A stretch of DNA of 64,000 nucleotides from Gryllotalpicola protaetiae (lineage in GTDB: Bacteria > Actinomycetota > Actinomycetes > Actinomycetales > Microbacteriaceae): the NCBI RefSeq assembly GCF_003627055.1, contig NZ_CP032624.1:2976001-3040000 (forward strand), given 5' to 3'. How positions within the stretch are numbered: position 1 is the first letter of the stretch; each line of letters begins with the position of its first letter. The notes under the pieces were generated by a model that was not told where the DNA came from, ran no database searches, and worked only from the letters and a program-made list of their open reading frames with translations. This document shows, in pieces, positions 50,585 through 59,547 of the stretch. Position numbers and translations under genes: made by a program.

Positions 50585-53500
50585 ATGACCCGTCGAAACT
50601 CCGAGCGCGCGATAGCCGAAGCGCGCCGACGAGGTGCCGCGCAGGAGCGCCGCGGCAAGAAACGGGAGACCTCACCGCCTGCCAGCCCAGCGACAACTAG
50701 CGTGCCAACCGACCCGCAGGCTGCGTTGTGGGTTGCTTCCCGAGCCGGTGCGCGTGCCGGGCGCGGCTTTCGTTTTCAGGATCTGGTCGCCACGCTTGTT
50801 GTATTGCGCCTGTGGAGCGAAGGCGACGCGACAGCGGTCGTGACACCGGAAGGGTTTGACGACATTTCGGTGCAGTCGTCGAGCGGGTCGTTCTTCATTC
50901 AGGTCAAGTCGCGACGCGAGAGCGCGGGCGATTTCGCCCCGACAGACCTGCGAAAAGACTTACGTTCCGTCGCGAAGGCCTGGGTGAAGCGCAGGGAAGC
51001 CGAACTCTCAGCCGAGACGATCCTCTTGCTTGAGCGCCCGGTCGCTCGAATCCCAGTTCCCGGGTGGGGGAGTGAGGCTGCACGACCTGGCTCGAGTGCC
51101 TCGAGTGAATTGGCCAAGGAACTGGATGCTCTATCCTTCGACAACGATCAGGATTCGGTTGCCTTTGCGGCCTCAGCCTCAGTTGTAATCTGTCCTGATC
51201 CGCACGCGCAGGCGATCAGCATCGTTGCCGGGGCTCGTGATTTCCCGGATGGACTTGCGGAAATCATTGTGGCTGCCGTGTGCACCCAAGTGGGACAGGC
51301 TAGCGACGCGAACGCGGACCCGGATGTCGCGCGGCGCGCGGCCGTGGACATTGCAGGCATCGATGTCCTCATAGACCAGGTCCTTGCGACCGTTGACCTC
51401 GAGTTGCTCGATGAAGCAAGGTCGCTGGGGGTTTGCGAGGCAATCGACTGGAGATCGCCTGCTGATGACTCGGACATACGTCAGGGCGTGCATGTGGGGG
51501 CTCCTCATGTCGCTGCCGGATTGCTCGTGCCCCGTGTTGAACTAACCCAGCAGGTGATCGAAGTCGCGGTGGCCCGCCGGTTGGCGGTCGTTGCCGGGCC
51601 GAGCGGCAGTGGCAAGAGCGCACTCGCCTACGCCGCCGCGCACGAGACCCGGAGTCTGTATCGCTGGCAGCATGTCCACTCGCTGACACCAACGGGGCGC
51701 ACCGGGCGCGATGCCGTCGCACTTCTTTCCGCACGCATTGAGTCTTTGCGGCCGAGTGCGTATGCCCCTGTGGGAGTCCTCATCGACGACGCTGGGCGCC
51801 ACGACCCAGATCTGCTCGATCGACTACTGAGACGGCTCGCGGATCTGTCGAACGTGATCACCGTTGTTTCAATTCGGGAGGAAGACCGCTTCCCTGTCCC
51901 GCTACTGTCGGCCATTGCCACGATAACGCCCATGCTTGACGACACCTTTGCAGAGCAACTCTGGCGCGACTACCGGGCTGACAATCTCACCGAATGGGCC
52001 GGATGGCGGGAACCAGCCGAGCGAGCAGGCGGCCTCCTACTGGAGTACGTCACTCTGCTCACCGAAGGCGTGAATCTCGACAGTGTCGTCAGCGCGCAAG
52101 TCGCCGCACGCGAAGCAGACCCGAGTCGACATCTTGAGCTTGAGATCCTCCGGCTCGCATCGTGTGCCAACCAATACGGCGTCGCCGTCCCTGCATACGC
52201 GATCCAATCCGCTCTGGATGCCGATCGCGACGCATTCATCGCCGCCAGTCGCCGCCTCATCGACGAGCACCTCATCGTTGAGGACTCGGGCAACCTCATA
52301 CGGCCGCTGCACGAAATCCGCTCCGCCGCACTCGCCCGGACAGCTCACCCCTTCGGACAGCAGGAGACCCTCAAGCGCATTGTCCCTCTGGTGACCAGCG
52401 CCGAACTCGCACGATTCCTCCGACGCACACTCGAGTCCGGGGCCGACCAGGCCGTAATGATCCAGGCCGCAACCGAGCGCATCACACGCGATCGCACCCT
52501 CCAGACGCTCATCGCAGTCGCATCCGCTTTCCGCGCCGATGGACTGCGACGGCGGGCCGACGACTGGAAGCTCATCCTCGATGAATGTGACGTTGATGCT
52601 GGCAACGCTGTAACTGCGTTCACGATGTCCCGCACAAAGCCACGCCCCGACACAGAACAGCTCTTCAAACCCGAGATTGTGGCAGCCGTTGAGCGGCTCC
52701 GCAGCGTCCCGACCGATCCGGATCTGCAACCCCTATGGCAAATGATCGACACGACGCTGGTCGAAGAACTCACGACCGCCGCGGTCCCCGATGATGATGC
52801 AACTCAACTCCTTTTGCAGGCCATCACCGTACTTCGCGGTTTTGACGTCACAGCCCTGGAGTCCACGGCAGGTGCAATCGGCGCACGCCTGACTGTATGG
52901 CCGCTGCACGACGCGGCCGATATGACGGAGGCGTTGCGCCGCGCGGCACCCGAACTTGCGGAACGCGCTGTCATCACAGCCGGCGGCGAGCAGCTCCTCC
53001 TGCGCAGGATCGCGACAGAAACACCGTGGCTAGCGTCGCTGGAACGCGTAGAAGACGGGGTGGATGGCAGGTGGATCTTTGTCGACGAGGAGCTACAGCC
53101 GAACCAGAACGAGGCCGTCGTTGAGGTGTGCCGACTGGCCCTCGCTCTTGCGCCGACAGCGTTGATCGCCCGGGTAAGTGCCGTTGATGCCCTTGGGCGT
53201 TTGGTCAAGCTCGGCGACTACCCGCTCGTTGACAAAGCGATTCCGCGGGAGAATTTGCCCCATACCCTCGAAGTCTCCGACAACAGAGCCCAGGCTCGAG
53301 CGTTGTCTCGAAAGTACGGCGCGGGCACGCTGACGTCCAAGCTTGCGGCTGAGGCTAAAGCACTCGGGGCACTCATCGACCTGCTTCCCGAAATCACCAT
53401 CGCCCACTTAGGCGATCGGACTGTGCCTCAAGCGATTGTTCGTCAGTTCGAATCGGTGAACGCGCTACTTTCCGAGATGGACTCCCCGGCAGACGAGGGC

Positions 53501-54703
53501 TACACGGACGAAGTGCCGGGCGCCCTCGGTGACTATCCCGTCGAGAGCGACGCCATCACTGTCGTGCGATCGATGCTCCAGCACGTCATTCCAAACCTTG
53601 CACGGGCAGATGTCGCCGAGCGGCGCCCCATCCTGACTGTCGGAACGCTCGACAGTCTCATCCCAAAGGTCGGCGCATTGATCGAACTCGACCGATACCG
53701 CTACCTCCCCGACCCGCCCGATTGCGCTCAGCTACTCGACTGTCTCCGCCAATTGCGAATGGTCGCGTCCGCCAGCGCAGGATCGGACTTATCAATGCGC
53801 GTATCCATGCGGGCCGCTGCTGGGCGACACACGGGAACCGCTCGGATCGCAGCAGCAGGCACCGTTGCGACCGAGCGCTCTTTCGCAGCCTTGCAGAAAG
53901 AGGCCGAACGAATGCGACTTGCGCTCGCAAACGCGGGGTACGCGGTCGCTGTAGTGCCGAGCTCCTCCGACCACACGATGATGAGTTGGCCTCCAGGAGA
54001 CCTAGTGATCATTGTGGAAGGAGAGAGCGTCCTCACCCATCTAAATGCTCTCGCATCTCTCGCGGATGCTGCGAGAGCTGCTGTTGAACAGCCCGACCGG
54101 CGTGTATGGATTGGACTGCGCTCAGCCGATGGCTACTTGTCTGCCTCGATCTTCCAGGTTGCGCATCACGGGGTGCTCCCACTTGGCGATCGTGGAGCGC
54201 CTTCCGCATTCGCAGGCTCGATCGCTGCGACACCAATTTCTGATCCCTACGGGGCTTATCTTCAGCAAGCTCGTCGTCTCTCGTCGATCGCGGCGATCAT
54301 TGCGATCCGCGGGAGCACTCTGATTCCCGACGAGGAAGGACGGGTGCTTGACGAATCGTGGGACCGTCTTGTCGGCCTCAAAACGCAACTCGATGAACTC
54401 ACCTCCGCTCACGCTGGAACCGAGTATGTGTCCGCGCTCAGCAACATTTTGACGGTCATCGGCTCGGCGATCACTGATGACCTGTCCACCGCAAAGGGCT
54501 CAGCGGAAGAAGGCCGATCTGGATGGGATGAGATCGCGAGCTTGCAAAGCCTGCTGCTGCTTGACACAGACCAAGCGGCAACACCAGGGACCGATGCTGC
54601 GGTCGTCTACGGCACGGCCGTTGTCATCGCGGACATCGAGGACGATTTTGAGGATGCTGATGATCGCATTGCACAAATGCAAGGGCACGGTTCGAATACC
54701 TAA
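50585..54703 (+). CDS. Large nuclease-P-loop NTPase protein, uncharacterised defence candidate
   Basis: A 1372-residue protein. An N-terminal Cap4/DUF4297-like PD-(D/E)xK domain has ARAGRGFRFQDLVATLVVLR, E89, D92/D93 (PEGFDDISVQ) and QVK (106-108). A P-loop ATPase follows: AGPSGSGKSAL (G338-S345) and IDDAGRHDPDLLDRLLRRLA. About 850 residues downstream show no family I recognise. ATG at 50585 lacks an obvious Shine-Dalgarno. It is separated from lmuB by 231 bp, so it is probably a stand-alone unit. The combination suggests a sensor-activated nuclease; target and partner are unknown. It is the last gene before the tRNA attachment site. Confidence 0.82.
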   Translation: MTRRNSERAIAEARRRGAAQERRGKKRETSPPASPATTSVPTDPQAALWVASRAGARAGRGFRFQDLVATLVVLRLWSEGDATAVVTPEGFDDISVQSSSGSFFIQVKSRRESAGDFAPTDLRKDLRSVAKAWVKRREAELSAETILLLERPVARIPVPGWGSEAARPGSSASSELAKELDALSFDNDQDSVAFAASASVVICPDPHAQAISIVAGARDFPDGLAEIIVAAVCTQVGQASDANADPDVARRAAVDIAGIDVLIDQVLATVDLELLDEARSLGVCEAIDWRSPADDSDIRQGVHVGAPHVAAGLLVPRVELTQQVIEVAVARRLAVVAGPSGSGKSALAYAAAHETRSLYRWQHVHSLTPTGRTGRDAVALLSARIESLRPSAYAPVGVLIDDAGRHDPDLLDRLLRRLADLSNVITVVSIREEDRFPVPLLSAIATITPMLDDTFAEQLWRDYRADNLTEWAGWREPAERAGGLLLEYVTLLTEGVNLDSVVSAQVAAREADPSRHLELEILRLASCANQYGVAVPAYAIQSALDADRDAFIAASRRLIDEHLIVEDSGNLIRPLHEIRSAALARTAHPFGQQETLKRIVPLVTSAELARFLRRTLESGADQAVMIQAATERITRDRTLQTLIAVASAFRADGLRRRADDWKLILDECDVDAGNAVTAFTMSRTKPRPDTEQLFKPEIVAAVERLRSVPTDPDLQPLWQMIDTTLVEELTTAAVPDDDATQLLLQAITVLRGFDVTALESTAGAIGARLTVWPLHDAADMTEALRRAAPELAERAVITAGGEQLLLRRIATETPWLASLERVEDGVDGRWIFVDEELQPNQNEAVVEVCRLALALAPTALIARVSAVDALGRLVKLGDYPLVDKAIPRENLPHTLEVSDNRAQARALSRKYGAGTLTSKLAAEAKALGALIDLLPEITIAHLGDRTVPQAIVRQFESVNALLSEMDSPADEGYTDEVPGALGDYPVESDAITVVRSMLQHVIPNLARADVAERRPILTVGTLDSLIPKVGALIELDRYRYLPDPPDCAQLLDCLRQLRMVASASAGSDLSMRVSMRAAAGRHTGTARIAAAGTVATERSFAALQKEAERMRLALANAGYAVAVVPSSSDHTMMSWPPGDLVIIVEGESVLTHLNALASLADAARAAVEQPDRRVWIGLRSADGYLSASIFQVAHHGVLPLGDRGAPSAFAGSIAATPISDPYGAYLQQARRLSSIAAIIAIRGSTLIPDEEGRVLDESWDRLVGLKTQLDELTSAHAGTEYVSALSNILTVIGSAITDDLSTAKGSAEEGRSGWDEIASLQSLLLLDTDQAATPGTDAAVVYGTAVVIADIEDDFEDADDRIAQMQGHGSNT

Positions 54704-54794
54704 ACGGGCAGGTCGTCCGTTATCGACTGACTGGCGACGCCTCGGAAGCTGTGTTCTTGGCGTACCGCCGGAGGGGGACCAAAAGGGGACCAGA

Positions 54795-54834
54795 ATCATG
54801 CAAACCATGCATCGCATGACGCGTGCTGCATGAT
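54795..54834. repeat. Inverted repeat near the attachment site
   Basis: atcatgca (54795-54802) and tgcatgat (54827-54834) form a perfect 8-bp inverted repeat about 50 bp inside the tRNA fragment; ggggacca also recurs nearby. Such repeats often are integrase/excisionase arm sites. The rest of 54704-54885 holds no gene. Confidence 0.4.
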
Positions 54835-54885
54835 CTGATCCGCGGAACTACGCGGTTTCTGGCCCGACGACGGCCGTCTGGACGC

Positions 54886-54930
54886 CTGGGGGTCAGGGGG
54901 TCGCAAGTTCAAATCTTGTCAGCCCGACCA
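54886..54930 (+). repeat. 3' half of tRNA-Pro(GGG) gene: integrative-element attachment site
   Basis: From the anticodon loop ctggggg (54886-54892; anticodon GGG) the sequence reads as a tRNA 3' half: 3' anticodon strand, T-arm gcaag-ttcaaat-cttgt, acceptor strand cagcccg, discriminator A and encoded CCA at 54928-54930. The 5' half is missing: upstream bases cannot pair. This is the product left when an element integrates at a tRNA 3' end. The matching intact copy was not found in the window. Confidence 0.8.
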
Positions 54931-54933
54931 AAA

Positions 54934-54966
54934 AGCCCCGGTGAAACTACATTTTTCACCGGGGCT
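54934..54966 (+). terminator. Terminator of the tRNA-Pro locus
   Basis: Perfect 13-bp arms agccccggtgaaa (54934-54946) and tttcaccggggct (54954-54966), 7-nt loop, immediately after the tRNA CCA and followed by gttta. It fits a rho-independent terminator. Confidence 0.8.
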
Positions 54967-54995
54967 GTTTATATCCCTTCGCGGGCAGTGGGCGT

Positions 54996-55652
54996 CTACT
55001 TAGCTTCGCTCAGGTGGACCATCGCGTTGTACAGCTGGTCGCTGGTCATCGGTGGTTCCGGGATCGGATGCGCGCGTTCGGCGCGGTAGGCGTCGAGCAT
55101 GAGGTGCAGATAGCGGCGCCAGGCGTTGGGTGCGGTCTCGCTCGTGGCGTCGATGATGCGGCCGTTGGACCAGATGAGGTTGACGATGTCGGCCTGCGTG
55201 ATGTCGGGGCGCGCCTCGCCTGCGTCTTGGGCGCGGGTGAGGACGTCTTCGATCTGCTGGCACATCTCGTCGTGGATGCGCTCGGTCTCGGCGTTGTCGG
55301 TGAAGCGGCGGGAGAGGAAGTCGTTGAAGCCGCGGTCGCCGACTTGCATGGCGAAGAGGTTCTCCAGGTAGTAGACGAGGCCATCCCACGGGTCGTCCAT
55401 GGCAAGAGCAGTCGCTGCGCCGTCGCGGAATTCCTGCACGCGGGGCCGGAACGCTGCCATGAGCAGGTCCAGACGTGTGGGGAAGTGGCGGTACAGGGTG
55501 CCGATGGCCACGCCGGCGCTGCGTGCGATCTTCTCGAGAGAGGCGTCCGCGCCGTGCGCGGCGAACTCGCGCTGCGCCGCCGCGACGAGCCTGCTGCGGC
55601 GCTCGCGCGCGTCGCGTCGCAGAGGCCTGTCGACCTGCTGGACATCGGTCAC
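54996..55652 (-). CDS. TetR-family regulator of drug-efflux operon
   Basis: A 218-residue TetR protein; the HTH region is LEKIARSAGVAIGTLYRHFP, followed by a TetR_C-type helical domain. I chose GTG at 55652: an aggag lies 6 bases before it, whereas the in-frame ATG at 55658 directly abuts that aggag. It diverges from a DHA2-type efflux gene across three copies of a 15-bp repeat, so it is almost surely the repressor of that pump. Confidence 0.88.
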   Translation of the reverse strand: MTDVQQVDRPLRRDARERRSRLVAAAQREFAAHGADASLEKIARSAGVAIGTLYRHFPTRLDLLMAAFRPRVQEFRDGAATALAMDDPWDGLVYYLENLFAMQVGDRGFNDFLSRRFTDNAETERIHDEMCQQIEDVLTRAQDAGEARPDITQADIVNLIWSNGRIIDATSETAPNAWRRYLHLMLDAYRAERAHPIPEPPMTSDQLYNAMVHLSEAK

Positions 55653-55705
55653 GGTCATCTCCTGATTTTAGCCGGGAAGTCGAGGTTGCTCTCAGGTTCA
55701 CAAAA

Positions 55706-55772
55706 TGAGGTACCCCTCCGGAATAACCTGAGGCACCCCTCCGTTCGTGTGTATGACCGGAGGGGTGCCTCA
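55706..55772. promoter_or_regulatory. Three-copy operator of TetR/efflux pair
   Basis: tgaggcacccctccg (55729-55743) is repeated inverted and perfect at 55758-55772 (14-bp spacer) and direct with one change (tgaggtacccctccg) at 55706-55720. All lie between the divergent TetR and MFS genes. Confidence 0.75.
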
Positions 55773-55811
55773 CCTTTGCATCCCGACTTGAACTCACCAG
55801 GAGAGAACACG

Positions 55812-57341
55812 ATGAGTACCCACGAGCCCGCGACCGCTCCACAGGCGGATCAGAGAGCCGCGCAGCCGGATGCAGTGCACGATCCCCACCACGGCAGGCG
55901 GTGGCTCGCGCTGGGAGTCATCCTCATCGCCCAGATGATGCTGCTGCTGGACGCGACGATCGTGAACGTCGCGCTTCCCTCGGTGCAGGCGGACCTCGGC
56001 TTCTCGGATGCTGCTCGCGGCTGGGTCGTCACCGCCTACCTGCTGGCGTTCGGAAGCCTGCTTCTGCTCGGCGGCCGGCTGGCGGACGCGTTCGGGCGCA
56101 AGAGCGTCTTCATCACCGGGCTGATCGGGTTCGCCGTCGCGTCCGCGGTGGCGGGCGCGGCTCCGAACATCGCAGCGCTGATCACGGCGCGCGCCTTCCA
56201 GGGCGGCTTCGCCGCGATCATGGCGCCGGCGGCGCTATCGCTGATCACCGTGATCTTCACCGATCTGAAGGAGCTGAACAAGGCGTTCGCGATCTTCGGC
56301 GCCGTCGCGGGAAGCTCCTCGGCTGTCGGGCTGATGCTCGGCGGACTGCTGACCGACTATGCGGGGTGGCGCTGGACGATGTACGTCAACATCGTCTTCG
56401 CCGTGGTCGGCGTCGTCGGCGGCTTCGCGCTGCTGCACAACACCGATCACGCTGACACGCCACGACTGTCCGTGCCGAGCACGATCCTCGGCTCGGCGGC
56501 GCTGTTCGGGCTGGTCTTCGGCGCCTCGACGGCCCAGACCAACGGCTGGGGATCCCTGGTCACCCTGATCTCGCTCATTGCCGGTGCCGGGCTGCTCGTC
56601 GGCTTCATCGTGCTGCAGCGCTTCGACCGCAGCCCGCTCGTCCCGCTGCATGTCCTCGCCGACCGCAACCGCGGCGCCGCATACCTGACGCTCTTCCTCG
56701 GCCAGGCCGGGGTGTTCGTGCTCTTCCTGTTCCTGACCTACTACTTCCAGGGCACGCTCGGCTACTCACCGCTCATGACCGGAGTCGCGTTCCTCCCGAT
56801 GATGATCACGGTCATCATCATCGCCACGCTCACCCAGAACGTGCTCGTGAAGCACCTGACCCTCCGCGTCATCGTCGCCGGCGGCCTGCTCATCGGCGGC
56901 GCTGGAGCTGCGCTGCTCGCCCAGACCGGAATCCACAGCCCGTACGCGGCCTGGGTGCTGCCCGGGCTGGTCCTCGCCGGTGTCGGCATCGGATCAGCCA
57001 TCGTCTCGGCGGTCGCGGTCGGACAACTGGGAATCGATGCCAGGGACGCCGGTACGGCCGGCGCTGTCAACAACGTGTTCCAGCAACTCGGCCCCGCACT
57101 CGGCATCGCCGTCGTCAGCACCGTCGTCGCCGCCGCGACGGGTCACTATCTGACGGTCCACGGCCACCATGCCGCCGTGAACGCGACCATGCACGGCTAC
57201 TCGATCGGATTCTGGTGGGCTGCTGGCGCCTTCTGGGCCGGCGCCGTTCTCAGCGCCGCACTGATCCGCGGCGGCACCCGGCTCCACCACGAAGCCGGCC
57301 AGCCCGAGCCGCTCGACGAGATCGTCGGCGGAATCATCTGA
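55812..57341 (+). CDS. MFS transporter, DHA2 family (14 TM) drug exporter
   Basis: A 509-residue MFS protein of the EmrB/QacA type: DATIVNVALPSVQADLGF, RLADAFGRKSVFITG (motif A), and GWRWTMYVNIVFAVVGVVGG (motif C area). About 14 helices. It exports hydrophobic drugs by proton antiport. ATG at 55812 after an aggagag ribosome site; a longer frame back to 55014 runs antisense through the TetR gene. It is followed by an F420-type reductase gene at 61 bp. Confidence 0.9.
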   Translation: MSTHEPATAPQADQRAAQPDAVHDPHHGRRWLALGVILIAQMMLLLDATIVNVALPSVQADLGFSDAARGWVVTAYLLAFGSLLLLGGRLADAFGRKSVFITGLIGFAVASAVAGAAPNIAALITARAFQGGFAAIMAPAALSLITVIFTDLKELNKAFAIFGAVAGSSSAVGLMLGGLLTDYAGWRWTMYVNIVFAVVGVVGGFALLHNTDHADTPRLSVPSTILGSAALFGLVFGASTAQTNGWGSLVTLISLIAGAGLLVGFIVLQRFDRSPLVPLHVLADRNRGAAYLTLFLGQAGVFVLFLFLTYYFQGTLGYSPLMTGVAFLPMMITVIIIATLTQNVLVKHLTLRVIVAGGLLIGGAGAALLAQTGIHSPYAAWVLPGLVLAGVGIGSAIVSAVAVGQLGIDARDAGTAGAVNNVFQQLGPALGIAVVSTVVAAATGHYLTVHGHHAAVNATMHGYSIGFWWAAGAFWAGAVLSAALIRGGTRLHHEAGQPEPLDEIVGGII

Positions 57342-57402
57342 CCGCCATCCGACGCACCCTTGACCACCGACCCACGCCCCTTACGACAAAGGAGAACGCA
57401 CC

Positions 57403-58020
57403 ATGACCACCATCAGCATCATCGGCGCAGGCAACATGGCCACCGCCATCGGTGCCCGCGCGGCACAGCACGGCCACAGCATCGAGATCATCGGCCGCAA
57501 CCCGGCGAAGGCCAAAGCAGCAGCCGACTACATCGGACACGGCGCCACGGTCGGCACCTTCGGCGCCCGACCGGCCGGGGATATCGTCTTCGTGGCCGTT
57601 CTCTACCAGCACGCGGTCGAGGTGGTGACGCAGTTCGGGGACGCGCTGACCGGCAAGATCCTCATCGACATCACCAACCCGTTCAACTCCGACGGCACCG
57701 GGATCGTCACCACCCCGGGGGAATCCGTGTCGCAGCAGATCGCTGCCGTGGCGCCGAGGGGCACCCAGGTCCTGAAGGCGTTCAACACGATCTTCCGCGA
57801 CGTGCTCGCCGAAGCCGCGCCCCTCGACGCGCTCTTCGCCGGAGGCGACTCGGAGGCGAGGGCGCGCTTCGCGATGTTCCTCGAGAGCGTCGGCATCCGC
57901 CCCCTCGACACGGGCGGCCTTGAGTCGACCTACGTTCTGGAGTGGGCCGCCATCCTCCTGATGGGCCTCGCCCGAAACGGCGCCGGATGGAACGTCGCAC
58001 TGAGCGCTGCTCTCCGCTGA
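57403..58020 (+). CDS. NADPH/F420-dependent oxidoreductase-like protein
   Basis: A 205-residue Rossmann protein: TISIIGAGNMATAIGARAAQ, GRNPAKAKAAADYIG, then DIVFVAVLYQHAVEVV and LIDITNPFNSDGTGIVT, VLKAFNTIF. This is the family of NADPH-F420 reductases (ProC/F420_oxidored). Many members bind NADP without F420, so the cofactor is open. Second gene after the DHA2 exporter; co-regulation by the TetR is likely. A related gene lies at 60964-61539. Confidence 0.85.
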   Translation: MTTISIIGAGNMATAIGARAAQHGHSIEIIGRNPAKAKAAADYIGHGATVGTFGARPAGDIVFVAVLYQHAVEVVTQFGDALTGKILIDITNPFNSDGTGIVTTPGESVSQQIAAVAPRGTQVLKAFNTIFRDVLAEAAPLDALFAGGDSEARARFAMFLESVGIRPLDTGGLESTYVLEWAAILLMGLARNGAGWNVALSAALR

Positions 58021-58027
58021 CGCAGGT

Positions 58028-58057
58028 CTGGGCCGGCGCCTCGCCGCGCCGGCCCAG
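58028..58057 (+). terminator. Strong hairpin after the F420-type reductase gene
   Basis: ctgggccggcgc (58028-58039) and gcgccggcccag (58046-58057), perfect 12-bp stem, 6-nt loop, 7 bp after the stop at 58020. No T-tract. Confidence 0.6.
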
Positions 58058-58131
58058 GTCAGCCCCGCGAAGACGCGCACTCCTCAAGCGAGGACTCGTG
58101 GCCTTGCGGGCAAGCAGTCACAGTCTCAAGC

Positions 58132-58395
58132 TCAGTCAGGCTCATCGGCCTCGGCGCTGGCCTCCTGTTCGGTGCCGACGGGAACGACGCCGGGCAGCAT
58201 CTGGCCCCCCGGCGCAGGCGCAGGCAAGAAGCCGGTGCTGTTTACGTTTTCGGTCTTCTTGTCGGCTTCTTCAGGAGAGTCGGCATCACCCTCTAGGCCT
58301 TCGACGATGCCATTGGTCTGATCGAACGGGTGAGCCGCATCCGCGTCTTGCTCGCCCCAGTCCTTCTCACGTTCGTCATTCTCGCTATTGCTCAT
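58132..58395 (-). CDS. Small acidic, probably disordered protein
   Basis: An 87-residue protein very rich in D/E (NDEREKDWGEQDADAAHPFD at the start) with a proline/glycine-rich patch FLPAPAPGGQMLPG. No domain is recognised and low complexity predicts disorder. ATG at 58395. It stands alone. It could be a chance frame, though the codon pattern and clean start argue for a gene. Confidence 0.5.
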   Translation of the reverse strand: MSNSENDEREKDWGEQDADAAHPFDQTNGIVEGLEGDADSPEEADKKTENVNSTGFLPAPAPGGQMLPGVVPVGTEQEASAEADEPD

Positions 58396-58611
58396 GCGAG
58401 CATCGTTTGCCCGCGGACGCCCCAGTGCCAGCCATTGACAATCCGGCACCAAGCGCCCAAGTCGCGGGAGTCTCACCAATGGCACGGCAACGCCGGGCTG
58501 CGCGCTCCGCCCGGGGCCTAGTGACGCCACTGAGAACGATGCGCGTCGTCCGAGAGATCACGACGAGCTGATGGTGGGCCCGCGGTCGGGGTGGCCGCGC
58601 GGGTCAGGCGC

Positions 58612-59547
58612 TCACGGCAGGACAGCGACCAGACGCCCGACGACCTCGCCGCGGGCGAGCCTCTCGACGCCTTCGCCGATCTCGTCGAAGCCGATCTCGC
58701 TCAGCGTCGAAGACGCCTTGCCGTCGGCGATGAGCTGCATCACGGCGGCGCAGTCCTCGTGCGTGCCCGCAGACGAGCCGACATAGGTGACCTCTTTGAA
58801 GACGACGTTCTGCGAGGAGATGTCCGCGCGCTCGCGCCCCAGGCCGACCTGCACGACGGTGCCTTTCGGGGCGATGGCGTCGATGGCGCCTGCGGTGGTG
58901 GTGCCGAAGCCGGCGTAGTCGACGATGACCTCGAGGCCGAGGTCGGCGAACTCGGTGATGTCCTTTGCGACGGCCTTCGCGCCGTGGGCGCGGGTGGCAT
59001 CCCACACAGACTCGTTGATCTCGGCGACGTAGACCTCTGCGCCGAGGCCGACCGCGAACTGGATGGCGAGCGAGCCGAGGCCGCCCGCGCCGATGATGCC
59101 GAGCTTCGTCCCGGCCGTGACGCCGCCGAGCTTCAGCGCGTGGTAGGCGGTCATGCCGGCATCCGTCGCCGGTGCCGCCTGCTGGAACGAGATGCCGTCG
59201 GGCAGCGGCAGGACCCATTCGGCGCCGACCTTGACCTTCGGGGCGAAGCCTCCGTCGGTCGCCTGACCGGGGCCGCCGAATGCGGTCGGGACGCCGACGC
59301 GCTCGCCGACCGTCACTCCGGTGACGCCCTCGCCCACGGCCGAGACGACCCCGGCGATCTCGTGGCCGAGGGTGATCGGGGTGAAGCCGAGGATGCCGGT
59401 CAGGGTCCCGTCGAGGAAGCCGACGTCGCTGTGGCACAGGCTCGCGGCCTTGACGTCGATCACGACCTCGCCGGGGCCGGCCACCGGCTCGGGCACCTCA
59501 GCGAGCGTGAGCGGCTCGTGGGCGGCGGTCAGACGCCATGCCTTCAT
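58612..59547 (-). CDS. Zinc-type alcohol dehydrogenase-like protein
   Basis: A 311-residue MDR protein with the zinc-site pattern SLCHSDVGF and GHEIAGVV, NAD-binding IIGAGGLGSLAIQF, and GTVVQVGLGRE. The four-cysteine structural-zinc loop is absent, making it shorter than classical ADHs. ATG at 59547 overlaps the TetR stop (ATGA). The TetR is likely its repressor. Substrate alcohol/aldehyde unknown. Confidence 0.88.
   Translation of the reverse strand: MKAWRLTAAHEPLTLAEVPEPVAGPGEVVIDVKAASLCHSDVGFLDGTLTGILGFTPITLGHEIAGVVSAVGEGVTGVTVGERVGVPTAFGGPGQATDGGFAPKVKVGAEWVLPLPDGISFQQAAPATDAGMTAYHALKLGGVTAGTKLGIIGAGGLGSLAIQFAVGLGAEVYVAEINESVWDATRAHGAKAVAKDITEFADLGLEVIVDYAGFGTTTAGAIDAIAPKGTVVQVGLGRERADISSQNVVFKEVTYVGSSAGTHEDCAAVMQLIADGKASSTLSEIGFDEIGEGVERLARGEVVGRLVAVLP

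Noticed and set aside
54477-54833. Possible integrase C-terminal tail (GDQKGTR) before the tRNA fragment
   Set aside because: The frame overlaps the large nuclease-NTPase gene and contains no catalytic integrase residues; the similarity is too short to support.
55014-55811. 266-codon N-terminal extension of the DHA2 transporter
   Set aside because: It runs antisense through the TetR gene and the operators.
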